A stretch of 64,000 nt of DNA from Cutaneotrichosporon cavernicola. Taxonomy: Eukaryota > Basidiomycota > Tremellomycetes > Trichosporonales > Trichosporonaceae. Location: positions 2,108,001 to 2,172,000 of the forward strand of contig NC_083397.1 of NCBI RefSeq assembly GCF_030864355.1, given 5' to 3'. The number at the start of each line of letters is the position of its first letter. Position 1 is the first letter of the stretch. The notes under the pieces were generated by a model. That model was not told the origin of the DNA. It did not search any database and saw only the letters and a list, made by a program, of their open reading frames with translations. This document shows positions 29,730 to 41,041 of the stretch, piece by piece. Position numbers and translations under genes: made by a program.

Positions 29730-32102
29730 TCACGCCTTGATGGTAGGCGGTGAGCGGGGGGACTCTGGCTCGACTGTCGCGTCCGAGCTTGAACCACTAT
29801 CTTCCTCTGCACTGGCTGCCACTCTGCTCAGAGATGAACGCTGCGGACTCGTCCAGTGCGGTGGCGACACCGTTGGAGGGGTGGTGAATCCCGTCTGGCT
29901 GTCCGACGCCGCTGTAGAGGTTGGGCCGACGCTCACAATACTTGCCGCGGCTAACGACGGTGAGTCTCCTTGCAGGCTCACGCTGACTGAGCGGCGGGGG
30001 ATGGAACCGATCGAGGCCAGAGAGGCACTGCGCTGCCGCAATGCCCAACTTAAGCTAGGTTGGCGGCTAGACGTGCGGCTGCCAGCGCCACTCGCCCATC
30101 CTGGTCCCATAACTGGTCCTGGGGCTGGTGGTTCGGAAGAACAGAGGTTGAGCAATATGTTTTTGAGGTTGGGGAGGGTGTGTCGCAGGTCGAGCATCCG
30201 GATATCCGCCTCGTACATCAGCTGTTGTCAGCTCCAAGCTAATCGCACAGCTCACCAGCTCGATATCCTTGTTCAGCAAGAACACGGCGTACTCGTAGCG
30301 ATAGCGTTCGACGCCCCGGCCATACAATGGGAACGAGCGCGGGCCTTGCATAACGCTCACGACGTCACGCACGTGGCTCTTACTCCCCGCATAAGTCACG
30401 GGGTATGCGAGACCGGCTGCGGCGCCACCGAGGTTGGCGATGAGCTGGAGCACTAGGGCAGCGTACCCCAGCGCAGCGGCGGTAGTGCGCTCATCGATGC
30501 GTGGACAGCCTTCGGGGGTCTGCTGAGGTGTGAGGGAGAGGGGTGGGGCGGGGTCCTTGGGCCCGATGGGGATGGGGAGGGGCACGCCGAGGACCGAGTA
30601 GAGGAGCGACGGAGCGTCGATGGGCACAATGGGGAAGAGCGCGTCGAGGTCCTGCGCGTGGCGCGCACGCCGCTTGTAGATCTGGGGTAGGATGTCGGCT
30701 CGTTGCTCCTCTATATCGGAAATCCCCGTGGTGAGCTCTGCGCTCTGGGCCCGCGTCTGCTCGGCTCTTTCGATCGCTGCCTTGAGAAGGGCGCGCCGCG
30801 CATCCAGGCGTCCGCGATGGAGCGTCATGCGTGCGCGTGCTGGTATCAGCCTCGGAAATTGCAGGCGAGCTCACCTTCCTCAGTCGTGCGCTCAACCTCG
30901 GCGACGCGATCCCGGATCCATCTGACGCGGAGGGCGCGCTCGCTAACGTCGCGCTTGAGTGTTGAGCGGTCGCTGTCGGCGGAGATGAGCGTGTCAATCT
31001 GGTGCTGCAGGTCGGCGATACTCCGCCCTGTATCGGCAATCACCGACTGGATATTGACAAGTCTGGTGTCAGCTCAAATGGTGACGATAGCTGCGCAATT
31101 CAATGAATTCAATCACGCACTGGTGCAGCCCGCCGAAATTCGCCCCCTTCTTCATACGCGTCTCTCGCATGCTGCGCTCAACGACGCCTTTCTCGTCTTC
31201 TCGGCGTGGCCCTATCTCTCCTTCTGGGGGTAGGTAGAATGCTGTGCGTGGAGAGGATGTAAATGTAAACTCCACAGAATTGGGCGGCAGTACAGCACCT
31301 TGCGGAACAGGTACGAGTTCGGAGAGGTCGATGATCCCACCAACGCCGGGCAAGCGGTGCCATTTACCGCGTTCCTCGACCCAAACGGCGAGGTCGACTC
31401 GCGAGCCAGCACATTCAGCGCCGGTGATCCATGGAGCTAGGTCGCCCCGCTCGATATTGGCCCACCGGGGTTGGGTGGACGGTTCGTGGATCGGGGAGAG
31501 GAAGAACGGGACTGGGCCAGCTCGTTCAGTCCTGGCCGGGAAGCCGAGGGTCGAGCGGCGGACTTGTGCCGGGCGGTTGCTGCGTTTCTCGGGCCACGCG
31601 CTCCCATTTCGTCTTGGCGAGCCGGGCGATGGAGGAATGGAGGGAATGGAGGCGAGGCTGGAACTGCTGGAGCTCCGCACCGGCTTGGGGGGTAGTGAAG
31701 TGGTACGAGCGCGGGTTGATGGGCGCGTCCGGCTGGCTGCGGAGGAACTGCGGACCGGTGTTGGTGGAGGCGAAGGCAAAGGGTCCTCTTCGGGGAGGGT
31801 GAGGGAGACGAAGCAGCGCGCCAGAGGACGGGCGGTTAGGTCGCTCCCTGCCTCGGGCACGGGAACGGGATGGGGATGGGGATGTAATCCCTCGCCGGCC
31901 AGAGTTGGGGCGCGCGAGCGACCGTGCGGCGCCTCGAGGGACGAGTGGCTCGTCCGTCTCATTCGGGGTGAGCCTGTCGTCACCACCAGGCCGGGGAGGG
32001 TGAGCTCGTGGATCCCCACGCCCGAGATGTGCCGAATACGCCGGGCCGGCTGACGTTAGCTCGTCCAGAAGAGTAGAGATGTACCTCTTCGGGCGTGTCC
32101 AT
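29730..32102 (-). CDS. VPS38: UVRAG/Vps38-like subunit of the Vps34 PI3-kinase complex
   Basis: Five exons (32102-32085, 32049-31121, 31062-30875, 30839-30256, 30221-29730) give 736 residues. The start MDTPEE is chosen because no earlier in-frame ATG exists before a stop. A C2-like region follows (RRIRHISGVGIHELTLPG), interrupted by a long Ser/Pro insert, then a coiled coil (ADLQHQIDTLISAD through SAELTTGISDIEEQ), then the conserved block ALGYAALVLQLIANLGGAA, VERYRYEYAVFLLNKDIE and DLRHTLPNLKNIL seen in UVRAG, Vps38 and Atg14 relatives. The C2 plus coiled-coil order favours UVRAG/Vps38 over Atg14. The complex makes PI3P on endosomes. It is divergent from the FYVE-RING gene. Confidence 0.85.
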
Positions 32103-32526
32103 GTCGCCGTAGCGGTAGAGTACAGAAGAGATGTGGCTCGTCAACACAACTTGGTGTGAGGATAGTTGGACGTCACCATTCCATTCCGGAGCCACGTGAC
32201 AGAGTTAGGTAAGCACACGCGGGCACTTCGGCCAGATGCGGTATGCTGCGTAATGGCCGGCAGCAGTGCTGATGGGGAGGCCAAGAGTCAAGCGGTGCTT
32301 CTGGAAGGTGCTCACACTTACACTTTGAATCTACATCTACATCTTGACATTAATCTCTACGCTCTCTACGTCAGTACGCTCCACGTCTCAAACCAAGGTG
32401 ACAGACTGGGTGTCTGACTTTACTCGATTACAGTACTCGCACTTCCGCACGTATACCCGCATATCCATACCAGCTCGATCAGTCAGCAACACCGTTTCGG
32501 CCGAGCATTGGATCACACACTCCACC
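32103..32526. promoter_or_regulatory. Shared divergent promoter of the UVRAG-like and FYVE-RING genes
   Basis: 424 bp between divergent starts, with a CACGTG box at about 32193-32198. A frame continues upstream of the UVRAG-like ATG but lacks its own ATG and reaches a stop. No further gene is seen. Confidence 0.5.
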
Positions 32527-33937
32527 ATGTCGCATTCTGCGCCGCGCGGCATGCCTATCCGTGCGTCCGCTACCTCTCCGAGAGTCTGCTAACGCCAGTG
32601 TCCGGGCCGCCTCCTATCGTCGAGTCACCCAGTAAGCCAACACATGGCATCGCTGACTCTAGCGTGCAGACAGTGCGCCCGTGACTTTAGCCTTTTTCGC
32701 CGAGCCCGCTCATGCGGACACTGCGGGTACGAGTACTGCTCCTCCTGCCTATCGGACGGACAGGCGCTCATGCCGCGGCGGGAGGCACCGAGGGCAACGG
32801 GGCCATTCGCTGAACTCCGTGAGGCGTTCCGGGGCTCCGAGCCAAGCACGTCGGGATACGACCCCGAGGCAGTGTGCGTTCACTGTCTCGCCATGCTGCA
32901 AGGTGCGTCTGATATCGACGTGGCTAATCAAAAGTGACGGCCGCCCCGCTCGATATGCTACGTGCACTCCCTCTCAAGCGACTCAAGGAATACCTCTCGG
33001 CGTACAATATCCCCACGAGCGGAATTATCGAGAAGGAAGGTCTCGTCGAGGCCATCGTGGGGGCGCGTAATCCTTACACGGGAACGCTGCTGCCCGATAA
33101 CGAGAGCTATTACCGCCGCCGTTCGGTGCCGCGTCATGGCCGAGCTACGGGCCAGCAACCTCGCACGCCACCAACTGCTCGTCCGCCGCCGCCGAATTAC
33201 GCTCGGCCACCGCCGAACACGCGTCCGCCTCGACCCCAACAATCCCAGCCTCGACCCCAACAATCCCAGCCTCGACCCCAACAATCCCAGCCTCGACCCC
33301 AACAATCCCAGCCTCGACCTCAAGCCCCGTCCCAGCCGAAGCCGCAGGCACGCCCACCACCGCCGGTTCCGAGCATCCTCTCGCTCGTCGCACTGCCCAG
33401 ATCATACCTCGCCACGCTCAGCATCGGTACCCTCAAGGCGATTCTCTACGAAAACCATGTGCGCATCGACTTCAAGCATGTGCTCGAGAAGGAGGACCTG
33501 ATTGGGCGTGTGGCCGAGTTAGTGGCGGACGAGCGTCGTCGTCTAGAGCGGCAGGCTCGTGAGGAGGAGCGCGAGGCGGCCGAAGCCGCGGAAGCGACCG
33601 CTGCGAAGCAACCCTCACCTACAGCTGAAGCTGAAAGCGAGGGAAGCGGGCAAAGTGGGGAGGAAGAGAAGAAGGCTCCCAAGCCGACAATGTCGCCACC
33701 TACTGGTTCGGCACCTGATATCGAGCGCGGCGTTTGCGTCGTCTGCCAGGATCAGGAGGCCACTCTGGCCGTCGTGGACTGTGGCCACTTGGCTATGTGT
33801 GCTCGTGAGTTCTGGAGTCCCTTACACAGCTCACACCAGATTGCTCTGACCTTGTCATGGCGACCAGCAAGGAGTGTCCGTTATGCCGCACTCGCATCGT
33901 AACACCTCAGCGCCTAATCCGCATTTACCGCGTCTAG
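32527..33937 (+). CDS. FYVE-SAP-SAP-RING ubiquitin ligase, RNF34/RFFL-like
   Basis: Five exons (32527-32560, 32599-32631, 32663-32902, 32935-33804, 33840-33937) give 424 residues. The N-terminal FYVE-like zinc module reads CRQCARDF...CGHCGYEYCSSC...CVHC. Two SAP-like helical motifs follow (LPLKRLKEYLSAYNIPTSGI and LSIGTLKAILYENHVRIDF), separated by a Pro/Gln-rich repeat, then an Ala/Glu coil and a C-terminal RING (CVVCQ...DCGHLAMCAHC...CPLCRTRI) completed by the last exon. This order is that of animal RNF34 and RFFL (CARP1/2), E3 ligases of endosomes and apoptosis control. The basic RRHHCR motif that binds PI3P is missing, so lipid binding is doubtful, as in RNF34. Substrates are unknown. Confidence 0.88.
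33228..33311 (+). repeat. Four identical 21-bp units coding for RPQQSQP
   Basis: Four perfect copies of CTCGACCCCAACAATCCCAG-type 21-mers lie in frame within the FYVE-RING gene, giving (PRPQQSQ)4. The lack of divergence between copies indicates recent expansion or homogenisation. Confidence 0.9.
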
Positions 33938-34293
33938 ACTGCGCGGCCATGCTGCATGCTGCCGCACCGCAACACACTCAGTTAGACTAACGCCCATTTG
34001 TAACGACCGTTCCTGAATGCACCCCATACACTAATCCCAGCATTTCTGTAGAAGCATGTTTTGAGTCGCATGAAACTAACCTAGAGCCTAGAGCGGCCTA
34101 TATGCAACAGTTGGAACATCACTGTACAACACGCACCGATTATAACAAGGGGTTGGGTCAGAGAGGCTCCGCAGGAGCGTCTGGAAGTCGATGAAAGGCT
34201 ATGAGGATGGGGGTTGAGAGCATGCCAGGGAACGGCGAGGGTGAGAGTATGCACATTTCAGAGCACGACCAAGCACGAGCATTACCATGGCCA
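33938..34293. other. Convergent 3' intergenic region
   Basis: 356 bp between the convergent FYVE-RING gene and the Ser/Pro-rich gene. I see nothing beyond likely 3' ends. Confidence 0.4.
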
Positions 34294-35865
34294 CTAGCGC
34301 ACGCTGTCCGTGTCTCTCTCGATCGGAGAGAGCTCGGTAGGGCTATCCATCATCTCACTCTTGCGGAACCACATGTGCCTGCCACGGCGACCAGCGGTGG
34401 CGGGCGCAGAGATCGGCGGAGGAGACACCGGGGACTGGACACTTGTCGACGAGGTGGTAGACGTGGGAAGTGCTATCCGCAGCCCGGTTTCAGGAATGGG
34501 AACGCTGCCCGCTGATGTCGGGAGCGCTTCGTTACGTGCCACATTGGGCATCGCAATGGCCACTTTGGGCAAGCCTGCCTTCGGATCATGCAGTGCTGGC
34601 ACAACGGCGTGGCGCTGGTGAGGGAGCCCAGTCCGAGGAAAGATGAGGGCTGGCGTGCCGATGGCATGGTAAGACTTGATCGATGTCGCGAGTGTGGATA
34701 ACTGCGTGTCAGCCTTTGCATGTGGCTCCAGTCAGGATCATCTGAAGCCGCGGATCGATGGTCTAGGTGTCCACAGAGAAGACGCTCGAAATGATAGCAC
34801 GGTCTAAGTCAGACTTACCTTCGCCATGAGTTCCTCTACGCCCTGCTGGCGGCGCAACAAGTCGGCCTCGTCGGCATCATCCGCTTCAGCAGCTCTTTCA
34901 GCCTCGTCCTCGCCTTCATCCAAGGTCGAGTTCACGAGGTCGAGGCGGGCCGGCTTCGGAGCACCGATCCCTTCGAGAGCAAGATGTGCGCGGCCAATCT
35001 CGACTTGCGCGGACAACACTGCTTCGATGTGAGATCCAAGTGCTCGAGTAACGCCGTCTCCGGAAGCATCGAGTGGGCCACGCAGCAAGGTGGACAGAGG
35101 TGAGTCGCGTATGGCCTCGCTCGGAGTCTGGTCTCGCGCTCGCTCCGAATCTTTCGGCGTGCGTGTCCCCGACAGTGTGCGGTGCATGTCTGGTCCAAAC
35201 GCGGATTCGGGAACTGGAGTCGAGTTGCTGCGATGGACGATGGGCCGGTTCAGGAGCTTGTTAACCACCGCGTCGTGTGCCGAGGAGGGAGCAGGAGACT
35301 CGGATATGGCAGCAGGGGGGAGCTCGGGCACCGCGATGGCTTCCCCTGGCAGAGCCAAGGTGGCCTCGACAGGTGACCCCTGTCCCATCTGCTGGGCCAT
35401 GGCGGTTAATGGAGAATCGGACGCTGGAGACGAGGATGGCTGGGATGCTGCGTCGGTCGAACCTGACGGTGATGACACACTACTGCTGTTGGAGACGATG
35501 GAATGGAGGAAATGCCAGGCGTTGGAGTGACGCCGGGTTGGAACTGGGGGTGTGATGGGTGTTGTGGGTGAGCCTGGTGGGGAGAGGGTGGTAAGGGGAA
35601 TAGTAGAAGTGGCGTCGAATCCAGGCACGACATTTGTCTGTGCGCTCCCCTCCCCATCGTCGTTCGATTTTGTCGATGTCCGCCCCAGACTGTGCTTGCG
35701 AATCGAGAAGCGGTGGGCTCCAGGGGGTTGCTTCATCCAATGAAGCCAGTCGGGTGGGTAGACGTGAGCTGACAAGCGGCGTGTTGGCATGCGCGGTGGA
35801 CGGGGGGATAGAGATGGAGGCGGTGAGGCATCGCGGATGACCTCGAAGGGATCGAGGGACTGCAT
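34294..35865 (-). CDS. Unidentified Ser/Pro-rich protein
   Basis: Two exons (35865-34819, 34701-34294; 117-nt intron) give 484 residues from an ATG at 35865. The protein is mostly disordered: many Ser-Pro and Thr-Pro sites, a WLHWMKQPPGAHRFSIRKHS basic-aromatic patch near residues 40-60, RRHSNAWHFLHSIV near 130, and an acidic helical segment (AERAAEADDADEADLLRRQQ) leading into LMAKLSTLATSIKSYHAIGT across the intron. The many SP/TP sites could be CDK or MAPK targets, but no domain family is recognised. A downstream coding block of good codon bias ends in TELSPIERDTDSVR. Confidence 0.7.
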
Positions 35866-37675
35866 CGTGTGGTGCGGGGAAGGTGGGTCAGAGGTCGTGT
35901 TCACAGCGCGGATCACGGAATCGGCTGGCAACACCTAGTGGAGTAGCGAGGCAGCTGCCGCCGCGTCGGCGACGGACTCAATGACAGCTTGTGAAGAGAC
36001 TGTAGGAGACTTGAGTTAGCTACAACGAGAAGGTGATGTCGCGCTTGAAGGAACGTACAAGTGGAGTGGGAACAGTGATCAACGTCACAAGTAGAAGTAT
36101 GGGTGCAATTGCGAGATGTTGGTGTTATGCCTTTAGCCTTCGGGCATCGGCGATGGCGGTGGGATACGAGAACGGAAAGGAAGGCCGTCGGGGAGGAAAA
36201 TGAGTGTTTGATGTCGTACACTATACGGTATAGCTTCGAGTTGTGAGTGATATGCTTCTTGAATGGGGAAGATGTATTGTGAATGTAAATCGATGGGGAA
36301 GTCTAAAAGAAGCAGAGCATGGACCCAGAAATCGGTCGGTCGCATATCGCATAGACACACTGGTCACTGTGGCCGTATTGCAAAGCCACCCACTATGACC
36401 ACTATTCAGTTGGATCTTTGCCTCGTGTTTCTCTCCTTTGGACCTTTGGGGGTCAACCGTACATAGGGTACGGGGGCCCAGTGGCCGAGTGAAGGGCGTG
36501 AGACTTGGTAAAATGGGCTGAGCGGGGCGACGTCGCCGGTGGGGTCGTGCGGAACGCCACCCACGCCACGCAGATTACCTGTCCTCTACTCTTGTGAAGT
36601 GACTATTGCCGTGCCTTGCATTATGGTACCGACCGAAGCCGAGATCAGATACATTCCTCACCGGTGGTACTTATATCTCAGATGTGTTGCCCTTCGTTAT
36701 TTGGTCCAGCTATGCATTCCAGCATTCCGGGGCACGGTGGGAGCAGAGATAGGTTGCGTGGTGGTCTTCAGGTCTGCATGCGGTTGGAAGGCCAACGGGG
36801 TGTATTGGGTGGGGGGGGGGGGTGGGGGGGGGGGGGGTGTTCCAGGGTGATTGCGGCTTGACGCGTCGTCGCGTGTCGCGTACCGCACAGACCTCCACTG
36901 AGTGACCATGACATGTATGAGAGGGTGGAGTACACTCAAGTGCACAGGTTGGCCAGAGTGGAGTGGAATCCGCCTTCACTCTTCAATCATCCTTATTCTC
37001 TCGCTTTCTCTCTCTCTCTCTCGAATCCTCGGATCCTCAGTGCCACACAGGACAATCTAGACGAGGAACCGAAGGAGCAAGGGCGCATCTGCACTAGGGG
37101 TACACAGGCCAGAGTGACTTCACCCTCTACTCGTCACCCAATTGTTTTTCATGGGCGTTGATCACTATGAGATTACTCTCAGCCTCTCAAGGCGAGAGGA
37201 AACAGGGCGATGGGGCGCACACGAAACGACATGCACGACAGTCTCCGGGGCGAGTACTTTGAGTGTTTGGGTTACATGGTTACTTGGGTACATTTATTTG
37301 GATGAGAGCTGGAAAGGCAGCTTCACTAACCACTCAATCCTCGTCCCGCCCCCTTCGGCGCAAACAACGACAATCCGCATAAACACAACTGCCAAGCCCC
37401 ACTCACCACTCACCACAACCAGCCCCCTACTAACAGAGTGGTCGCTGAAGCCACTCGATGCTCTCCCTCTCGGTATATATATATCCCATACATCGACTCC
37501 ATCTTACATCTTCACCTCATTACTCTCACAGAAACTACCACCTCACGTCTTCACGAATCCTTACGACTACTTGACTAGCTCAAACTAAAACCTCAAGCTT
37601 CTCGATCTTCCATACCAAGCAGTGAGTCGACTCATCTCACCTTCCTTTCACCATGTCTCCCTCTCACCACCAGCC
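35866..37675. promoter_or_regulatory. 1.8-kb intergenic region with G-tract, CT repeat, TATA element and 5'-UTR intron
   Basis: The largest gene-free stretch in the window. It holds a near-pure G tract (36808-36837), a CT repeat (about 37005-37022), a TATATATATAT element at 37474-37484 about 200 bp before the next ATG, and a probable 52-nt 5'-UTR intron (37622-37673, GTGAGT...CAG) ending two bases before that ATG. The intron contains a decoy ATG at 37653 that is out of frame with the true start. No gene or RNA is recognised in the remainder. Confidence 0.55.
37474..37484 (+). promoter_or_regulatory. TATA element of the unidentified gene at 37676
   Basis: TATATATATAT lies 192 bp upstream of the ATG. 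With the predicted 5'-UTR intron removed this leaves a leader of normal length. Few other genes in the window have such a clear TATA, suggesting regulated or stress-linked expression. Confidence 0.5.
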
Positions 37676-39023
37676 ATGCCAGTCCTCGGTCGCATCTCGT
37701 CCAACAGGGACAACGGCGCCATCTACTCTGGCTGTGCCACCGTCCGCAAACCCCGCCTCACTGGCATCGGCAAGGCGCCCAACCGCTCCCGCCTGTTCTC
37801 GGGCACGCACGCCGAGAAAGCCGCCAAGATCCTGCGGGCGTACCGCAAGGCCTCTCTGCGCAAAGACCCGCGCCTCCCCGCCGCTCTCGCTGCTACCAAA
37901 GTCGCTCACCAGCCCATTCCCGAGGCCGCAGCCCAGGGCGCCACCGCCGCCGCCGCCGCCGCACCCGTCCTGGCCGACTCACAGGTCTCCGTCAACGGCT
38001 TTATCATCCGCGACCACAAGGGTAGAGTCCTACGGGTCCCCAAGTACCTCCCAAAGCACCCCATTGCCCCCAACCCTCACATGACCATGTTGGACGGCAC
38101 TGTTGTGGTGAGTGTGTATTTGGTTCCTTCCCTCTGGCTTCTCCCGACCAGCCACTAACACACAGTCTACCCTCTACGTCCAGGACTGCCTCGCTCCTCT
38201 CCTCCAGCGTATCTACAGCTTTGGCACCTACTTTCAGCCCTTTCCCCACGTCCCTTCGCCACCCACGCCCGACTCAGCAATGGCCGACGGGCTGCGAAAG
38301 TCGTTCGCCTGGGGCGTTCCCTACATCATCAACGGACACGACTTGGAGGGCACACTGGCCGCCACTGTGCGCCCATTCCAGCCTGATGTGTGCCTGGCAG
38401 TTCGTAAGCGCGGTGACAAGGACGGCGCCTTCCACATGACTGCCATCAACTACACTGTCTACGCTGCCTTCTTCGCCTACTTCCCCCGCCGTTTTAACAT
38501 CGCCCCCTCAGTCCTCTTGACTGACGCCATCACGAAGCGTGTGGGCAACATCGAGAGCTCACCGTTGTCGACTTGTGAGGAGGCCCCGCACGTCGACGAC
38601 ATGGAGGCCATCAGCCACTCTGAGCACGACGGGTCCTCTTCAATCTCTAGCGCCTCTGTAGTCGCATCCCTTGAGATCGGCGAGCACATCCACCTCCCCA
38701 TCTTGGCTCTCGAGCTGCCAGACCCCGAAACAATGCCGCTCATCCACGAGCGTGTCCACCATCCATTTACCAAGTGGCAGCCTGCCCTCCTCGGCCTGAA
38801 CCTCCACCAGGCCATCACCCCAGAGGCAGCCCAGACTTACCTGGCCAAACGCAGCCTCCGAGAGCTCTGTAAAGTCCTCGCCACGATCCAGGGTGTCTGG
38901 AAGAACATCTCGGCCCTGGGCTTGGAGAACGACCCAATGTGGCGCGAGCTGGGCAGCGCGTACCACATTGTCATGTCCATCATCCTTGACCGTGTGCCCA
39001 AGCAGCAGTCCTCGACAGCATAG
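37676..39023 (+). CDS. Unidentified protein
   Basis: Two exons (37676-38107, 38166-39023; 58-nt intron) give 429 residues. The N-terminal 65 residues are basic (KPRLTGIGKAPNRSRLFSGT and AAKILRAYRKASLRKDPRLP). An Ala run is followed by a segment FIIRDHKGRVLRVPKYLPKH and a compact middle (SFAWGVPYIINGHDLEGTLA, AINYTVYAAFFAYFPRRFNI). The C-terminal third is helical (LAKRSLRELCKVLATIQGVW). No family is recognised and there is no signal peptide or clear membrane segment. The TATA element, 5'-UTR intron and consistent codon use show it is a real gene. Confidence 0.7.
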
Positions 39024-39310
39024 ACAGGGACAAGAGAAAGGAGATTCTGGGCCTCGGGTGTGTACACTATGTTGTAGAATTGTATAGCCATGCATGGATA
39101 ATGACCACTGGCATAGCTCTCTGTCACGTCACGTCGCGTCGCGTCGCATGTTGGATCTTCAGGAATAGTTGGCTGATCAAGCATCACTAATCGGCCTCCA
39201 CTGCGGCCAATTTCCGTGGCGTCATCGGTACGCATCCGGTTCGCATCCGGATGCCCACTGACCGCAGGTGAGGACCTTCCATCCCTCATCTTGCATTTCA
39301 TCCTTTTCTC

Positions 39311-40721
39311 ATGCTCCCCCCTATCACTCGTCTCTCCCCTCGACTCGCAGCCCGCACCATGTCTACTGTCATCCCTAAGACCATGAAGGCCATCCAGGTG
39401 GGTGTTTGGTGCTACTGCAGCGTGCTGCGTCTAGCGCGCACTTATAGGCCGTCGAGGAAGACTGACGACAGGTCGAAAAGACCGGTGGCCCAGAGGTCAA
39501 CGTCATGCGCGAGGTCCCCGTGCCGACGCCCAAGGACGATGAGCTCCTCATCAAGGTCGAGTGGACCGGTGCCAACTACATCGACAACTGTGGGTACTTC
39601 CATCCCATCTCTATGCTCCAGCTATGCTATTCTGGGCATGGGACTCGTCTCAATTCCATACCTCTCCATACCCCTCCCCCCCGCGTCCCGCGAGTCGCTC
39701 CTCCTCTTCCCCCTCCCCCCCACAGCCGCTGACGCCAGACCGCCGCTCCGGACTGTACAAGCTCGACCTCCCCTTCTTCCAGGGCCAGGACGTTGTCGGC
39801 ACGATCGTGCAGCTCCCCAAGGCGGCGCACCAGGCGACCGAACTCGGCGAGCTTAAGCTCGGGCAGCGCGTGTGGTCTCCCGTCGGCGCCAGCTTTGCAG
39901 AGTACGCCGCCGCGACTTGGTGGAAGGTCGCGCCGCTCCCTGACGGTGTCGACCCCAGGGACGGCGTGAGCATGTGCACCGTTGCGCTCACCGCGATGGC
40001 GCTCGTGCGCTACAGCTACGCCGTTAAGAAGGGCGACTACATCCTTGTCCGCGCGGCAGCTGGCGGTGTCGGACTTGTTTTGTGCCAGGTGAGTTCCGTG
40101 ACTCGGGTCGAGGTCGGATCGGAACGCCACCCAACCCGGATTTCGGAGCTCGGAGTCCAGCGCTGACCTGAAAGCTGGGCAAGTACCTTGGCGCGCACGT
40201 CATCGCGACGACATCGACTGAGGCCAAGGCCAAGCTCGCGAAGGAGAACGGCGCCGAGGCCGTCCTCCTCACCACCGCCTCGTCCGAGGACAACGTCAAG
40301 GAGGTGAGTTCTGCTGCATTCCCGTAGCTGACTCCAGATCCTCCGCCTCTCCGAGGGCCGTGGCGTGCACGCCGTCTTTGACGGTGTCGGTGCCGACACG
40401 TGGGAGGAGAACTTCAAGGTCGTGCGCACGAACGCCACCATTGTGACGTTCGGTAACGCGTCTGGCCCAGTGCCGCCCTTCTCGCCGCTCAAGCTCTCGC
40501 CCAAGTGCCTCAAGGTCACACGCCCCACGCTTTTCCCGTTCATCGCCAACCCCGAGGACTTTGCCACACTTGCCAAGGACATGACCGATATTGTCGCCGC
40601 GGGCGGGATCAAGTTTGCCGTGCACAAGGAGTACCCCTTCACAGAGGAGGGCGTGCAGCAGACGCAGATCGACATCACGGGCCGCGGCACGACCGGTAAG
40701 CTCCTCATCCATGTCGCCTAG
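39311..40721 (+). CDS. ZTA1: Zeta-crystallin-type quinone oxidoreductase (NADPH)
   Basis: One-electron reduction of quinones with NADPH; a medium-chain dehydrogenase without zinc. Five exons (39311-39397, 39472-39589, 39739-40088, 40175-40303, 40338-40721) give 355 residues. Motifs: MKAIQVEKTGGPEV at the start, DNYRRSGLYK regenerated across intron 2, GQDVVGTI, then the NADPH site VRAAAGGVGLVLCQLGKYLGA (typical AAxGGVG), and FDGVGADTW. There is no zinc-ligand cysteine pattern. The first ATG (39311) adds 16 residues, Arg-containing and acid-free, before a second in-frame ATG at 39359; two forms with different location are possible. The yeast counterpart ZTA1 also binds AU-rich RNA. Confidence 0.92.
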
Positions 40722-40942
40722 GGTGAGGCGGGTGCGGCGAGGGCTGCGCCCGCCAGCCGGATGTAGAGGACTAGAAGTGGACGGACATGCAGTGCGATGA
40801 CGTGATGGGATGGGCGGTGTGATTCAAGGCCGGACCACTCGAGTAAGGAAGGCCGCTGGTATGTTCTCGGCGTGAACAATGAAGTTCTTGGGCCTCTTTC
40901 GGCCGGGTAGGCAAAAGTAGACGTAGAGTCCAAAAGATATCG

Positions 40943-41041
40943 TTCCCCGCCAGGGAGTTGAACCCTGCTCTTTCGCGGTTACGCCTTCTCAGGCAACTCT
41001 CTAATGAGAGGCGAATATACTAACCGATATACTAGCGAGGA
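40943..41041 (-). tRNA. tE(CUC): tRNA-Glu (anticodon CUC) with intron
   Basis: Acceptor stem TCCTCGC pairs with GCGGGGA at the 3' end. The D arm is TAGTATATCGGTTAGTATA, and the T arm is CAGGG-TTCAACT-CCCTG. The anticodon stem TTCGC/GCGAA closes a CTCTCAC loop once an intron of about 27 nt after position 37 is removed; the anticodon is CTC. The gene lies 221 bp after the quinone oxidoreductase. Confidence 0.93.

Noticed and set aside
29398..30456. A 352-codon plus-strand frame spanning the convergent gene pair
   Set aside because: It overlaps the last exon of the membrane-protein gene in another frame and runs antisense through UVRAG-like exons and introns.
32103..32195. Extending the UVRAG-like protein upstream to a GTG codon
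   Set aside because: The extension has no ATG and is closed by a stop; the ATG at 32102 directly precedes the conserved N-terminal block after splicing.
33228..33311. Regular repeat as a possible CRISPR array
   Set aside because: The units are contiguous with no spacers and lie in frame within a eukaryotic coding exon.
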